Positions 24,433 through 37,057 of a DNA stretch of 64,000 nt are shown piece by piece (within the stretch, counting starts at the first letter, position 1; the number at the start of each line of letters is the position of its first letter). The position numbers were made by a program, and so were the translations under genes. The stretch is from Exophiala sp. HKRS030 (taxonomy: Eukaryota; Ascomycota; Eurotiomycetes; Chaetothyriales; Herpotrichiellaceae), in assembly GCA_023897205.1 (NCBI GenBank), contig JAHWDD010000004.1, positions 1,364,001 through 1,428,000 on the forward strand, in the 5' to 3' direction. The notes beneath the pieces are model-generated. The model was given only the letters and a program-made list of their open reading frames with translations. It made no database searches and was not told where the DNA came from.

Positions 24433-26211
24433 ATGAAATTGGCGAAGGCCAGAAGAGCCGTCCTGTGGTCTCTGCGACCAAGGAGGTTGACTGCTAGAAA
24501 ATCAACAGTTCCAAAACACTCAAAGAACAAACAATCACAATATAATGTTGTGCTAACTCCCACTGACGCGTTAGAAGTCGAAGACGCCGAAAAGGAAGGA
24601 GCTGATCCTGCGCGTCCTGAACGTCAACCACCATTGGAGGTTGAGACGCAGCGGGCCGCTGCAGGAGAGTTTGCAACTGCAAGGTCTGACATTCTGGGCA
24701 AGAGAGGGCGACTCGACATGGTACACCCGGACATTGCCATCCACGAGGATGCCGAGGATAGCTTCCATGACGCTCGTAAGTCGCAGAAACCACTGCGCAG
24801 TCACGACATGGACCAGCCGCAGTATGACGAGGAAGATGACTCCATACCTGGGTCCTGCTCCGAGGATTCGGAAGAGAGTGAGGACAAAGTCGACGAGAGT
24901 GTCATGGAAGACATGCGGAAACTAGAGGAGAGTTTCAAAGGCATCTCTGAAAAATACCGGTTGATCAACCGCATCGGAGAAGGTAAGCTCGCCGTTCCAG
25001 CTCGACCATGTCGATACTCATGATCGATAGGCACATTCTCGACGGTGTATAAAGCGGAACAACTCCCTCAGGCGGATGATTTCGACCAAGAGAATGACGT
25101 GCCCTCGGGGGTGCTTGATGAAGATATGCCAGCATGCAAGAGACGGAAGACCAATTCTACAGACCAACACATGCGATCTCGACGAAGGCCCCAGATTGTG
25201 GCTCTGAAGAAGATCTACGTCACGTCGTCCCCCCACCGAATCCTCAATGAACTGGAGCTGTTGCACGAATTACGAGACTCGCCGTATATTTGTCCGCTGC
25301 TGACGGCATTCAGACACCTCGACCAAGTCGTTGCTGTGCTGCCATATTTCAAACATCTGGATTTTCGGCTATACTACCGCGATTTCCTGGTCAATGACAT
25401 GCGTCACTACTTTCGCAGCCTGTTCAATGGGCTGTGGCACGTTCATAAAGCTGGAATCCTGCATAGAGACATAAAGCCGACCAATTTCCTCTACGATCAC
25501 TCGAAACGACAAGGAGTGCTTGTTGACTTTGGTCTTGCTGAGCGCCAGGGTACAGACTGGCAACAGTGTCTCTGCACAGAATTCAAGGAGCGACGCAAAG
25601 ACAAATTTCTCAACTCAGTCGCCATTCAGATGGTACAGAACCAAGCTGACCTGATGTCTAATGGCCATCCCAAGAATGATAGTCGACCTTCACGACGAGC
25701 AAACAGGGCAGGCACAAGAGGTTTCCGAGCACCGGAAGTCCTGCTCAAATGCACATCGCAGACCACCAAGATCGACATCTGGTCTGCAGGTGTCATCTTA
25801 TTGACGCTGTTAGCACGAAGATTCCCATTTTTCAACAGTGCTGACGACGTCGACGCCATGATCGAGATCGCCTCTATCTTTGGTCGGAAGAAGATGAAGG
25901 GTGTTGCTGCTATGCACGGCCAAGTCTTTGAAACCAACATTGAAACCATTGGCGAGCGTGGTTTTACACTCGAGAAAATTATCCTTTGGGCAAGCTGTCG
26001 AGAGAAGGAACATGACCAGCTCCGCGCTGGTGAGGCGCAAGCCGTTTCATTCTTGGAGGGTCTCCTTGAACTTGATCCTGCTAAAAGATTGAGCGCGAAA
26101 GAAGCACTGCAGCACGAGTTCTTCACAGCACCTGTCGAGGACGAGGAAGAGCGCGCAGAGCGAGAGGCACAAGATGAGCTCGAAGAAGAGCAGAGATTAA
26201 GGCGTCGCTGA
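24433..26211 (+). CDS. cdc7: Cdc7-type (DDK) serine/threonine kinase
   Basis: Two exons: 24433-24982 and 25031-26211 (1731 nt, 576 aa). The intron splits the glycine-rich loop, which reads IGEGTFSTVYKAE after splicing. Kinase motifs follow: VALKKIY (VAIK Lys), HRDIKPTNFLYD catalytic loop, DFGLAE and GTRGFRAPEVL. Insertions between lobes, including a charged one between the Gly loop and VALKK, and the GTRGFRAPE activation-segment form are typical of Cdc7/Hsk1. With its Dbf4-type partner (not in this window) Cdc7 phosphorylates MCM helicase to fire replication origins. The acidic N-terminal extension has a Glu/Asp/Ser run. The C-terminus ends in a charged helix. It diverges from condensin cnd1 over a promoter with an MCB box. 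Confidence 0.94.
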
Positions 26212-26911
26212 TAATATTGTCACAGCATTTTTGAGGTGTTTGAGGAATTCAATGACAGCCTGGTAGAAGTGTATTATTAGCAAGCTAGATACCCCCTGGG
26301 ACATTGGACGGCAGGGCATTGCATGGTGAGGCTTGTGTTTGACGAACAGTGTGCTTGATGGGGGAGGGTTTTTGACGAGATGAAGAAATGTCCTCGACGC
26401 GAATAGAGCGCCATTTTATACAAATGAAGAAGAAACAATTCATGCATTTTGCTTTCTAAGGTCGATATAGAGGGTCAGGAGTTTGTTGTCACGGCGCTGT
26501 TACGAATACGAAGATATTAACGGAATAAACACCAAGCCGTTTGTTGATGTCATGACCAACGACAAACAAAATGCGAGCGCAAAACTCCAATAGTGGATCT
26601 TAAATAGACGGGCTGATAACAGTGACACCGGCGACTGTCGACAATTCTAAACTACAGACAAATCTCTTTTCGAGTTTCGCGTAAATCCCAATTTCGAGAT
26701 TCAAAAGTGGCAGTTCGCGTGCTGAGAGAGCGTCGAAGCTTGTCCTGCCACCACTCTCTCAGATATCGAAGAAGTTCACCTAGGGTTGTCACTATACCAT
26801 CCAGTATCAAGTACCACATCGAGTCGTCTACAATTCATTTTCTTAAAGTATAGAGAGCATACACACACACTGCGACCCAAGATCTACCTACCGATATCGG
26901 CCTCTCCTTTG
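26212..26911. other. Intergenic region
   Basis: 700 bp with the 3' flank of cdc7 and the upstream region of the HAD gene. A short CA run lies near 26860. No gene supported. Confidence 0.6.
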
Positions 26912-28013
26912 ATGCAATTATACCCTAGACGTCTTCTCCTACGGCCGGCAAAGACATTTTGGACATTCAGAGCCATGTCCACGGCGCCACTTGGTCCAAA
27001 GGCAAAACGCCCACCTAAGCGTTTCGCACCGCTCGATCCGACGCTACAGCACGACAGGGACCTCCCAAAGCTGAAGGGTATCATATTCGATGTGGACGGC
27101 ACGTTATGGTAAGTTTCTCTCTGCCAACCCAGATACCTACCTAGGTAGTATTCATCTGGCACAGCCTTTCCTATGCACAGGGGCGTCTAGATGACCGTTG
27201 AGTGATACACGAAATAGTCTCCCTCAGAACTACATGTTTCGTGAGATGCGCTCTGCCTTGGGTATCCCGAAATCCATCGACATAATTGACCATATACGGT
27301 CGTTGTCCAACGAGCCAGACGGGGAGCATCCCGCAACTGAACCGCCACATTCACCGCTCGACCCGACGCAACCGCCGTCTGAAGAAATGCTCTCTCCGAC
27401 CAGCGACACCGACCCGGATCCGGCCCCATCGTCGCCCCAGTCGCGTGCCGTGGCTACGATCAAAGCCATCGAGCGTAATGCGATGACCTCCCAGCGCCCT
27501 CAACCTGGACTGCAGGAGTTGATGGCCTACCTCACGCGTCGGGGAGTGCCGAAGGCTCTGTGCACGAGGAACTTCCCGGCGCCGGTGCACCATCTGCTCA
27601 GCACGTTTGTGCCGGACGAGAAGTTCCACCCCATCATCACGCGCGAGACCGAGGGCGTCCAGCCGAAACCGAGTCCGGAGGGGCTGTGGACGATTGCGTC
27701 GCAGTGGGGGCTTGACAAGGATGTCGACGACAGGGTGTTGGATGGTATCACAGTTCATACTGGTCCAGAGGGCGAGATAGAGGTCGATCCATTGGAGGTC
27801 ACGAAGAGTGTTCTCGGGTCGGGATTGATCATGGTGGGAGACAGTATCGACGACATGGCGAGCGGGTATAGAGCTGGTGCGGCGACGGTGCTGTTGGTCA
27901 ATGACGAGAATCAGCACTTGGAAAGCCACGAGTATACCGGGTTGTGCGTGAAAAGGTTGGATGAGTTGATTGATATTCTGGAACGGGGGTTTAAGGAGAT
28001 GAGTGCATCGTGA
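26912..28013 (+). CDS. HAD-superfamily phosphatase/hydrolase
   Basis: Two exons: 26912-27108 and 27218-28013 (993 nt, 330 aa). HAD motif I is FDVDGTLC; the intron falls in the Cys codon right after DVDGTL. Motif III Lys is in the QPKPSPEGL region and motif IV is GDSIDDMASG. A Pro/Ser/Thr/Asp-rich insert occupies the cap region. The frame is open upstream to an ATG at 26786. I prefer 26912, which gives MQLYPRRLLLRPAKTFW, an Arg-rich amphipathic start that could be a mitochondrial presequence. A third ATG at 26975 would give a shorter cytosolic form. The substrate is unknown; relatives include small-molecule phosphatases of the phosphoglycolate phosphatase type. Confidence 0.88.
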
Positions 28014-30008
28014 ATACCACCCTATCCTACCTGACCTAAAGATCTATCACTCTGGAAATGACTCGCAGCATAATCAGCCTACTGTGACCCAAACAAGATG
28101 CAGGTGATTCAGGGAGAGAGAATCATCTGCACTCTCACGCAGGGTACATCCCGCCGGAACATACAGCATGGGGTAGGCGGAGTAAATGATCCAAAGACAG
28201 ACGCAGGAGACTGCTGCATTCCCTACTCATACACGTGATGATTTGTGGCAGCAACCAAGCAGCTAGCATCCCCCTGCATGAGTATCACTGTATCATGACA
28301 TGTCTGGTTGCACAGAATAGAGACACGGCAATAATGATTGATACGGTACAAAACGATTCGTGGCCTCAAGGATGATGCGCTGGCAAAACGAGATCGAATG
28401 GACGAATGAGGATGGGAGAGCAGTCGCTGAAACTGTTCATCACATTTTTTTGCCTGCGCACCACCGCCCCGTCGCCTGTGCAACCATGCAGGAATTTCTT
28501 TCTTTTCTTTTCTCGTCAGGGCTGGGCGTCATTCGCGGCCACCACAGGCCCAAGAAAGGCGGCTTGTGGGGAGTGCGGATGGCGGCAAAGGCCCGTAGCT
28601 GGGAAGCCATTCGTCCCGCCAACCGTGAAGCCGGATCTCTCGGTGGATGGTTTTGGCAATTGTGATTGTAGGATAATTTTGGACCTCGTCGGGCACAGGA
28701 TCGAGGCGGTCAACAACGATGCATCAGCTGGTCGAGAGGTAGGACTCGTATCTATTGTTGAGATGTCTGTTTGAGATTTGGTCTGTAGGGGGGAAGTGTG
28801 TCGGTATTCCAGCAGCGCCATTTAGAAGAAAACCTGATGATGATAACCTGGTACCGGTCAAAGTCATAAGGACAATACTTCCGGGCAGCAAAGATCTGTG
28901 CGTGGTAGTACCCGAAAATCAGACGCCCGAGCTTTGTCTGGAGAATAAAAAAGCTGGAGAGAGCTTGGGCCGGCCTGGCGAACCGACACTCGACGACGGC
29001 TGTCTCATGATAACCATAATTCAAGCTCGCGTCAGAGCTTGCATGAAGAGGCTTCTGAAACCAGTGAATGAGATCATGTCGTTTGTTGATGAAGTTTGAA
29101 AATGGACATGGATGGAGGCGCCAGACAGAGAGGAGAAAGGGCCTGCTGAGCCTTTACCAGCGGGTTCCTGGTCGGCGTGGCGAGCTGCCGACAAGGTGAC
29201 TGGCCTTTGAATATCGCCTAAGCTTAGCGGGCACTTTGGTGTCACTGCGCCATTTGGGGCCTCTAAAGATTCCCGGGCATTTTTAGATGGCCTACAGAGC
29301 CTAGAGGGCCTAAACAGCCAACAGTAGTGCCTCTGTACGGAGAACTTGCCTCTCCATCTCACCTCCGCCCAGTAGCCCAATAGCCCAATCGCCTCACTTA
29401 CCACTCCGTCCCCTGCTGCTGCTGTTGCGCTACTCTCACAATCCCAGCTGTCCGCAACTCATCCACCTCCATCTCCATCGAATTCGCTTCAGCAGCTTTT
29501 CTCTTTCCCTTCCGAGCCAGTCTTGTCTTGCGTGTTTGCTTGTCAGTTGAGCCTTTTGATTTCTGGCCAGAGATACCCGTGAGCGTTCGTCAACTGCGAT
29601 CCTAGACAAACGGTGACAATTGTCTCAAACAAAGACCTCGTCCACAAATTTCCCAGCCTCACAATTCTTCCACGAACTGTTCTCTGATCACCTGTTCGTC
29701 GCTTCCTGAGTGGAATCCTCCCTTACGATCGCAAAAACAGCTCGTCCGAACACCGATCTCACTCATGTCACTCCAACGACGTTAATAAATAATCTCTGGT
29801 GGACATCAATTATCGCCGCTACCTGCAGCCTTTTGTTTACATTCGACGGAAAGCCTCGCACTAAGCAAGCCCCTCTTTCACCGACAAGTCATGCAAAGCC
29901 GCTGCCTCGCAGGAGAATAAATAATCGACCTGTTCAAATAAAGAGTGCATGCGCAACAGGATCTGTGCATGTCCTCCATGAATTCCCACCGCCTGAGGTA
30001 GCTTCAGA
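28014..30008. other. Intergenic region (2 kb)
   Basis: Contains the 3' flank of the HAD gene and the leader of the large gene at 30009. Open frames on both strands around 28.4-29.1 kb are overlapping, low in recognisable protein features and without matching splice structure, so I do not call them genes. Confidence 0.55.
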
Positions 30009-33000
30009 ATGGGCTTTACCAGTCGACGCCCAATTCTGCCTGCGCCCACCGACTCGGAACTAGGCCCGACTGACGACACTGGACTTGGAACAGACCTGGG
30101 TACGGATCTCTCACGGAGGAGTGACAAGACATCCGATACTATTCCGGACGACGGTACACCGATCACTATCACGACCGCCCCAAAGCACAAAGCCAAGGGC
30201 AAACTTACAAAAACCCGACAACAATCCCAGACTTCTCTACTTATTGAGTACTTTGAGGGAAACAAGACACCCGAGTCTGGTCAACGAAGGCCAAGCTTAC
30301 GGGTCCGATACACCCCATCTCATTCCAGGAAGAACAAGGAGAAGGGAGAAGGACACATCTTGGTGACTGAATCTAAATCGGCTCGACGACCCTCCCAAAG
30401 TCATCGTATTGTGCTGGGAGGTAACGAGTCTCTTGCCGAGAACCCAATCACAAGCGACATAAGTTCGCTGGATCCTGCTGACGACCTTGTATCTGCTGCA
30501 CCGGTCGAAGTCGAGGTATTGCGCGGCACTCCCAGCGAACTTTCAGAGAGAAGCCCTTCCCCGGAAGCCAGGTACATTGAACCAGGATCAGATATCTCTT
30601 CTATGCCGGCCGAGAGCTCTATCGGACCACATCAAACTATCAGCATGGTGCCTTCGACTCAGAGCGGCAGTGTCGCCAGAGGTACTTCCTACGACGGGCT
30701 GAAGCCACCCGTGATACCGGCGGAACGGAACTTGAGTAACGAGCGAATCACTCAAAAGGTCATTGAGAAGCTCAGTAACAAGCCTAGAGTATCCGCGAAA
30801 CGACAACACAGCAGTCACAGCGCCAGCCGCAGCAACGGCAGCAGAGAGGCTGAAATACCGAATCGCGAAGCAAGAATTCGTGTCACGAAGCCTGTTGAAG
30901 ATGAATCCGCTCCGAGTGCCACAGGATCTAGTCTTGTCAGTGGCTCCCAGTTATCCGCAGACCTTCGGCCAGCCGACCAACGTTCAGCACGATCTGGCGC
31001 TTCAAATGCCTCCATCACAAATAATCCAAGACTCCTACAAGCAGTCGAAGACGCCGTCAAACGGATGATACTACCGGAGCTCGATGCGATAAGAAGAGAT
31101 CAAAAACACTCACATCGATCGCGTCACGATAAATTAAGCAGTCCCTCGGATATTTCTTCTAGCACCATCTCTCGGGACGACAGATCACGACGTAAGTCGT
31201 CAGGGAGCAAATCAAAGCGACGTGAAAGTCGAGACTCGGAGTCCGGTTTGGCTGCAGGCTCTTCCCGCCGCCGTAGGAGTCACAAGAATGTTGATTACGA
31301 CTCCCCATCCGAGCAAAGCTACGATCCAACCGAGTCGCTTGATAGCAACAGCATACGCGAGGAGAAGAAGTCCCGAAAATATCGAAGCCATCACTTACGG
31401 GATGTAGCGGCAGGAGCCCTTGGGGGAGCAGCACTGACCGCAGCAGCTCTTAAGTCTCATGATTCTGGCTCGAGCCTCGAGTATTCAGTGCACCGAAGAC
31501 GGCGTCGAAGCAAGAGTCGCAGCAGTCGGAGTGCCAGCATTGCAGAGAAGGAAGATGCCTTTCAAAAACACCATGTTCCTCCTATGCCCTTTGTCAGTGA
31601 TCTCGGGACCGACCTGACTCGAAGTTCTTTGAAGTCCTCGAATGATGGCAGGACCGAAACTCCAACCAGAGGTGAGGTTAGGGGAGTGATACGTGGCTCG
31701 CCTCTCGATGTGCCTTCGCCAGGATCATTCACACCCACACGAAACTCTTTGGATCTAAAGAGAGGACTTGGTACTCATCATGGCAATCTCTCAGAGCATA
31801 ACCTCTCCGGCCCTGATATCTCATCCAGGAAAGAGACCTTCGACGAGGATGGCGTTGATCGTTCGGACGAAGTGGATGATATTGACTTTGCAACTCATGG
31901 GTTTGCTGCCCTGACTGATCCTGAACGAGCAAGAGCATACGAGAGAAATTTGCATCAACAGCATCCGATCAGAAGGGGTCTAAGCCCTATACAAAGTGTC
32001 GCTAGCTACCAAACTACCGAACCCAATCGTACATCCATCATGCACGCAAGAAGTTCTGAGTCTATCAACTCGCCGAAGAAGACTCCTCAGATGGACGACC
32101 AAATATCCATATCCTCAATATCATCGGCGCCAAGTACTGATTTGGCTCGCTCTCGACGACCTCAAGGCATAAGTCTTGAAAATCGCAGTGAGATCATGGG
32201 ACAACATCCAAGCTCATACAATTCCACGCCAAGGCAAGCAGATGTTGATGTTTTTGAAGAACAACATCGCGAAAACGAGAGTTACCGCGATGAGCCGTAT
32301 ATCGACAAGGTTACCGCTGGACGACAAGTCGGCCAAGTGTCAGGCGCGACTGCAGAGTACATCGAGTCTCCAGTGGGTGTAGAATCTGCAGTGGCATCAT
32401 TGATTGAGCCATCAGTCGTTGATTCTGCGAATCATTACTCACCGCGTGGGAGTCAAGCAGACTCCTATAGCGCCCGAGAAGAGCAAAGTCCATACCACTC
32501 TCAGCGAGGAAGCCCCTTGAAGCATGAAGTATCACACCACAGCTTTGACGAACGTGGTTATCCTGCTGGTGAAGACATAATGGATTCCCCTCCTCAAAGC
32601 CCTGCCCGCTCGATGGAGCATTTCGATGCTGTCCCGGCTCAACCAGCAGTCCAATCGTCAGGAAACCAACCTTCGAATCAATCTGAGCGATCGCCAGACT
32701 CAGACATCACAACCAACCCCTCGATCATTCGAGGTCCGATTGGCGGGATGGCTCAAGGCAGTACTGACCACTGGCCTTACGACCCGACACCACCACGCTC
32801 ACATCCAGAGTTGGTACTCCCGCCCGTAAGCAGAGATATAGGTTCTGCTGGCACCGACCTGATTCCGCAAGCCCTGTCCATTAACCGTGGCTCCGACTTG
32901 GATCAGAAAGGCGACCTGTACATGAAAGCGCTGCCACTAGCCACGCCACCTGGAGGCAAGGATGAAGGCTACGAAACTGGCGCCAATGCTCCCTCTCCCG

Positions 33001-34942
33001 GTCTGTACTCTAACAAGGACAACTTCGCCATCAATGCTCCTCTCGAGGACGATCCTTTTGCCACTGGTCGGGACAAATATGTCAGTGGGTTGTCCCACGG
33101 CCTTTCACCAATGTATGATAGTGCTTCAGGACGTGGCCGCGACAACATCCAGTCAAAAGATATTGTGGCACTCATGGACCATCTGACAGTGCGCGACGCC
33201 CAGCGCAATGCACGAGACACGGAAATCCTGGTTACACTCGTCCGTAGTGCAGCCGAAATGAGAAACTCCTTTGAGGATATGAAAAAATTCATAACCGAGC
33301 AGGACGGAATGATCATAGACTCGGCTGATAGACAACATCAGCAGACACAAAAGATTGTCAGTGGACCTCGGCCGCAACCGATGACTCCTCGCGCTGCCAC
33401 ATCTGCAGCTTCAGAGGAGGAGCTCCCTTCGAAACGGCGGAACGTCTTTCAACGAGCGCTCCGTGGCCTCGGTGCTAAGAATACGCAAGAGCTACAAAAT
33501 ATCGAAAACATGCTTATGCGTCTGCTGGACGAAGTAGAAGGACTTCGAGCCATACAGTCTACTTCGGTCCCGCAAAACCAGCCCAGGTCTACGAGTTTAG
33601 CCTCAGCAGACAATGCTCAGCCTCCTACTGATACTGGTTATGAACCTGAGGGACAGGCTGGTACATCATCTACGGGTGATCGTTCAGGCTTCTTTTCCAA
33701 CAACTCCTCTCGTCAGGCAGACTACCGCAATTATACCATGCAACGAGATGTTTCGAATCGAATCAGTACAGTGATGGAAGGGGATGAGGAATATGAGGAT
33801 TATGGCGATGGCCTTGGTGCAGCTACCGCTGGAAATGTTCAAGCCATGTCGCGATCGACCCCAACCAGAGCTGATCCTGGTCGACAAACCAGAGGCGGAT
33901 CGGTACCTCTGAATACTCCACCTCGAACGCATGTTCCACATATGGGCTCGTTGAGCAACGACAATACTCCTCAGTATTCCGCGAACGACGGCTCGGGGCG
34001 AAAGCACAAGACTTTTTCATCTTCTTTTATCCCCAAGATGGTCTCTAGGTGGTCCAAGACTACTGCCTCGACGGAGAACTATCGAACAAGCAACCAGCGA
34101 ATCCGCCCGTACTCCGAGGTTTCTCGTTCGGGCTCAAACCTAGGGGAATACGAATACGAAAATGATCCTCAAGGTGACGATCGACTTCGTTCGCAAGGCT
34201 CATTCCAACAAGAACACTATGAGGATGAAGAGAATCGTCCACGTTCTCCCTTGTTGCCCAGCCAGATTTCAGACAACCCTAAATACCAGGCACATCGAAA
34301 TAGTATGAACTTGCAACACCCTCAACCTCGACAAGGTCCAACTGGTCGATATCAGTCTCGATTAGAATCAGAAGCCCAGCTCTACAATGACGAACTGTCG
34401 CCAACCTCGCAGACCTCCTCGCATTGGGATCATCAACATGGATTCCGAAATCCAGAAGGCACTGCAGCCATGTATGGAGGACATGTCAGCCCAGTCTCTG
34501 ATCTGACATACTCCCAGGATCTCGGCATTCCCCACGACAATAAAAGCGTTGCGTCTTCTCAAGGACCACCGCGGCCTCCGAAGATTCCAAATGATGAGCC
34601 TTTGGTGCCTCAGCGACCCCCTAAGGTGATGATGAGTCCTTCTCCTTCGAATCGACAACCGACATACGTCGACCATGTGGCTGCTGCCCGCGCAGGTAGT
34701 CCAGCATTCGATAAGGTATGTCTTAATGTAGTAAGCTGAGAATGGTTCTTTGCTGACGCTTATGCCAGTCTCCTGTGGCAGCTTTGCGATCTCCGCAAAG
34801 TCAAGGACGCAAACCGTCTGGACCTAGGCCACTTACAACAGCAAGTGGTTCAAAGGGTGATATGAACACCATCAAGAGAACTCGATTTAGAGGAAGTCCG
34901 CATCAGATCGACAGCGAGGATGAAGCGACAGCAGCCTATTAA
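30009..34942 (+). CDS. Very large, mostly disordered conserved fungal protein
   Basis: Two exons: 30009-34715 and 34769-34942 (4881 nt, 1626 aa, TAA stop). Near the N-terminus PDDGTPITI and then SLLIEYFEG followed by RRPSLRVRYTPS look like a conserved module. Most of the rest is Ser/Arg/Gln/Pro-rich and likely disordered, with an SR-like basic stretch (RRRRSKSRSSRSAS). A helical, coiled-coil-prone block lies near residues 1050-1120 (DIVALMDHLTVRDAQRNA onward) and another near 1140-1190 (ELQNIENMLMRLLDEVEG). The short last exon ends with IKRTRFRGSPHQIDSEDE. I know similar proteins only as uncharacterised Pezizomycotina proteins. A scaffold role is a guess from composition. A short alanine-rich hydrophobic patch (VAAGALGGAALTAAALK) is not a convincing membrane helix. 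Confidence 0.85.
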
Positions 34943-35655
34943 GCGGGGTTGTGTGGTCTGGCTTTGGTTGTAATTTCAAGATGCATACGACGGTTGTACA
35001 AGTTTGATTCATGACATAAGAATTTTCTATTTACTCCTGGCGAGTGAACAAAGCTGCAAAGCTGCTGGTGGTGATGTGATTATGATGATGAAAATGATGT
35101 ACAGAGCGGTCCCTTTCTTTGACTTGGTATTGTCGATTTTTTTTTCAAAAGCGAGTAATTAAGAATTGGATGTGGCAGAGAGTTGGATGGATGATGGTTC
35201 TCTCAAAACCAAAATATTACCAGTCAAGTGACTCGGATTATGACGACTGTGAATAATGGGTGTGGTGTTGAAGGTCAAATGCATCTTTCTTCGTTCTTTC
35301 TTGGTGGCGTACAGTGTGGTACGTATGAGAATGTCCAGAAAAGGTAGAAACCGAGTAGAATATCAAAATGATCAAACTACGGAGGTCTTTTATGAGGCCG
35401 TGGTTTCTTTTTGCTTGTACGGATTGAAAAGAGATGTAGACACACCACAGTACTTTAGACGAGGTGATTGTAGATTGTGTAAAGACTCGGGTGCTACGCA
35501 TACCAGAACTCCTGTACTGTCACAGTTGCTAGTCCAGCTGAAGGAGGACTGCAATTGCCAGGTAATCACATTCCGTCACTCCGTGGTAGTGGTGACGACT
35601 GTTTTGATAGAGACAGACTTTACGCGGCGGAAAGTACAAATGTATTTATCTTGTA
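34943..35655. other. Convergent 3' spacer
   Basis: 713 bp between the stops of the large gene (plus) and an SDR gene (minus). No supported feature. Confidence 0.6.
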
Positions 35656-36951
35656 TCACTTTGTGTTTGTGGCGGATTCGAGTCCCGATCTGAAAAGCAT
35701 GGCCACCCAATCCGGTACCGCCCTGACCAGGGTCGCCTGCCAGACCTTGTCGGGGACGAAGACGCTCCCACTCCTTCCCGACAGGACCTGGGCCACCACT
35801 TTCGAGGCGACGTCCCTCGGGGTCAAGACGAACTGTTTGGACCGCGAGAGTTCCGGTTCCCAGGAACCGATCAGAGGGGTCCGGGCCCAGGTCGGGTGGA
35901 CGATCGAGGCCTGGATGCAATGGCCATCGGGGCCGTAACGGTGGTGGGCCAGTTCTTGAACCAGACTCTCGTGCATGCCCAACACCGCGGCCTTGGTGGC
36001 CGAGTAGTCGGCCAAATTGGCCACCCCAATGTAACTCGCGCCGCTGGCCAAGGTGACGACGTGACCTTTGCGTCGGCGGAGCATGACGGGCAACAGGAGT
36101 CGGAGTAGGGTGAAATGGGACAAGACGTTGATCTGGAAGATGCGCGACAGGTAGGCGTCGGAAGTCCCGAGGATCGTGTGTGCTTGAGCTATGCCGGCAT
36201 TGTTGATGAGGACGGTCGGCGGGGTCATGTCGTGATCGTCGAGGAGTGAACTGATTGTGGTTGTGATTGAAGAAGGAGATGACAGGTCGATCTTGTGACA
36301 TGTGACTCGGGGGACTTTTGAGGTGAACAGAAATCAACACTTGCTTTGTTTGACGAATCTCGACGCTCGGGGATGAGAAAGTAGGAGCAGGCAGAGGGAG
36401 GTAAGTTGGAGAGGTAGGAAAAAAGGTGTTGTAGACTCACGCATTTTGAGGTCATCAGGTAATTCTTGAATGTCCAAGACGACGATGTTGGCTTTTGTTT
36501 GGTCTGCAAACATTTGGACCATTTCCTTTCCGAACCCGGAACAACCACCGGTGACGACTATGGTTTCGGCACCCTCGACGTCAAAGGACCAAGGGACTCC
36601 TTGTTTCCTGACATGCCAGTAATTCAACGCCAGGCGGTTCAGGAACCTGTTGAGGTGGATGACCACGCCGATACCGAACAGAACCTTGAGGACTTTGAGA
36701 GGGGGGTCCGCGCGAAGGGTGACGCTGTCGCGGGTGGTGAAGGGGATACGGAAGGGCAAGGGGAGTTTCTTTTCCGCCGGGAACCATGGGACCTTGGACA
36801 AGACGGACGGGTAGAGAGTGGCGTACAAGAGTAAAGGACCCGTGATGTATGGTGAGAGGAGGGATTGTTTGATGGTGCTGGTGGTGGCGAGACTCAAAGA
36901 CGAGCTCGGCGAGGACGACTTTTGAGATGACATTGTTTTGCTGGTAGACAA
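35656..36951 (-). CDS. Membrane-anchored short-chain dehydrogenase/reductase
   Basis: Two exons in gene order: 36951-36441 and 36314-35656 (1170 nt, 389 aa). Two hydrophobic N-terminal segments (around residues 30-55 and 85-105) precede the Rossmann fold, whose cofactor loop is VTGGCSGFGKE. After the splice come NNAGIAQ, a catalytic Ser within TLASGASYIG, and YSATK (Tyr-x3-Lys). The layout resembles the DHRS/17-beta-HSD11 type that sits on ER or lipid droplets and acts on retinoid, steroid or fatty substrates; the substrate is not inferable. The acceptor chosen (aaaag, exon start 36314) gives MLPRVTCHKIDL across the junction. A nearby cgag acceptor is a possible alternative. A 92-bp CT tract (on the coding strand) ends 12 bp before the ATG. 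Confidence 0.88.
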
Positions 36952-36961
36952 GAAAGAAACC

Positions 36962-36963
<2 letters not shown>

Positions 36964-37055
<92 letters not shown>
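36964..37055. repeat. (GA)n microsatellite, about 46 units, just upstream of SDR start
   Basis: Uninterrupted GA dinucleotide repeat of about 92 bp. On the coding strand of the SDR gene it is a CT tract ending 12 bp upstream of the start codon, so it lies in the leader or core promoter. Confidence 0.95.

Positions 37056-37057
<2 letters not shown>

Noticed and set aside
26786..26911. More upstream ATG for the HAD gene
   Set aside because: Adds 42 residues without protein character; the ATG at 26912 gives a plausible Arg-rich presequence, though the upstream start cannot be excluded.
28360..29100. Overlapping 80-120 codon frames on both strands
   Set aside because: Mutually overlapping, no motif, no splice continuity; treated as spacer.
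29710..30063. Open frame overlapping the start of the large gene as a possible upstream ORF
   Set aside because: It begins with GTG rather than ATG and the sequence looks like leader; the frame is probably chance.
35576..36340. 254-codon alternative frame inside the SDR gene
   Set aside because: It overlaps the second exon of the SDR gene, which carries NNAG and YSATK motifs; the alternative frame is a low-complexity shadow rich in Arg, Pro and Gly.
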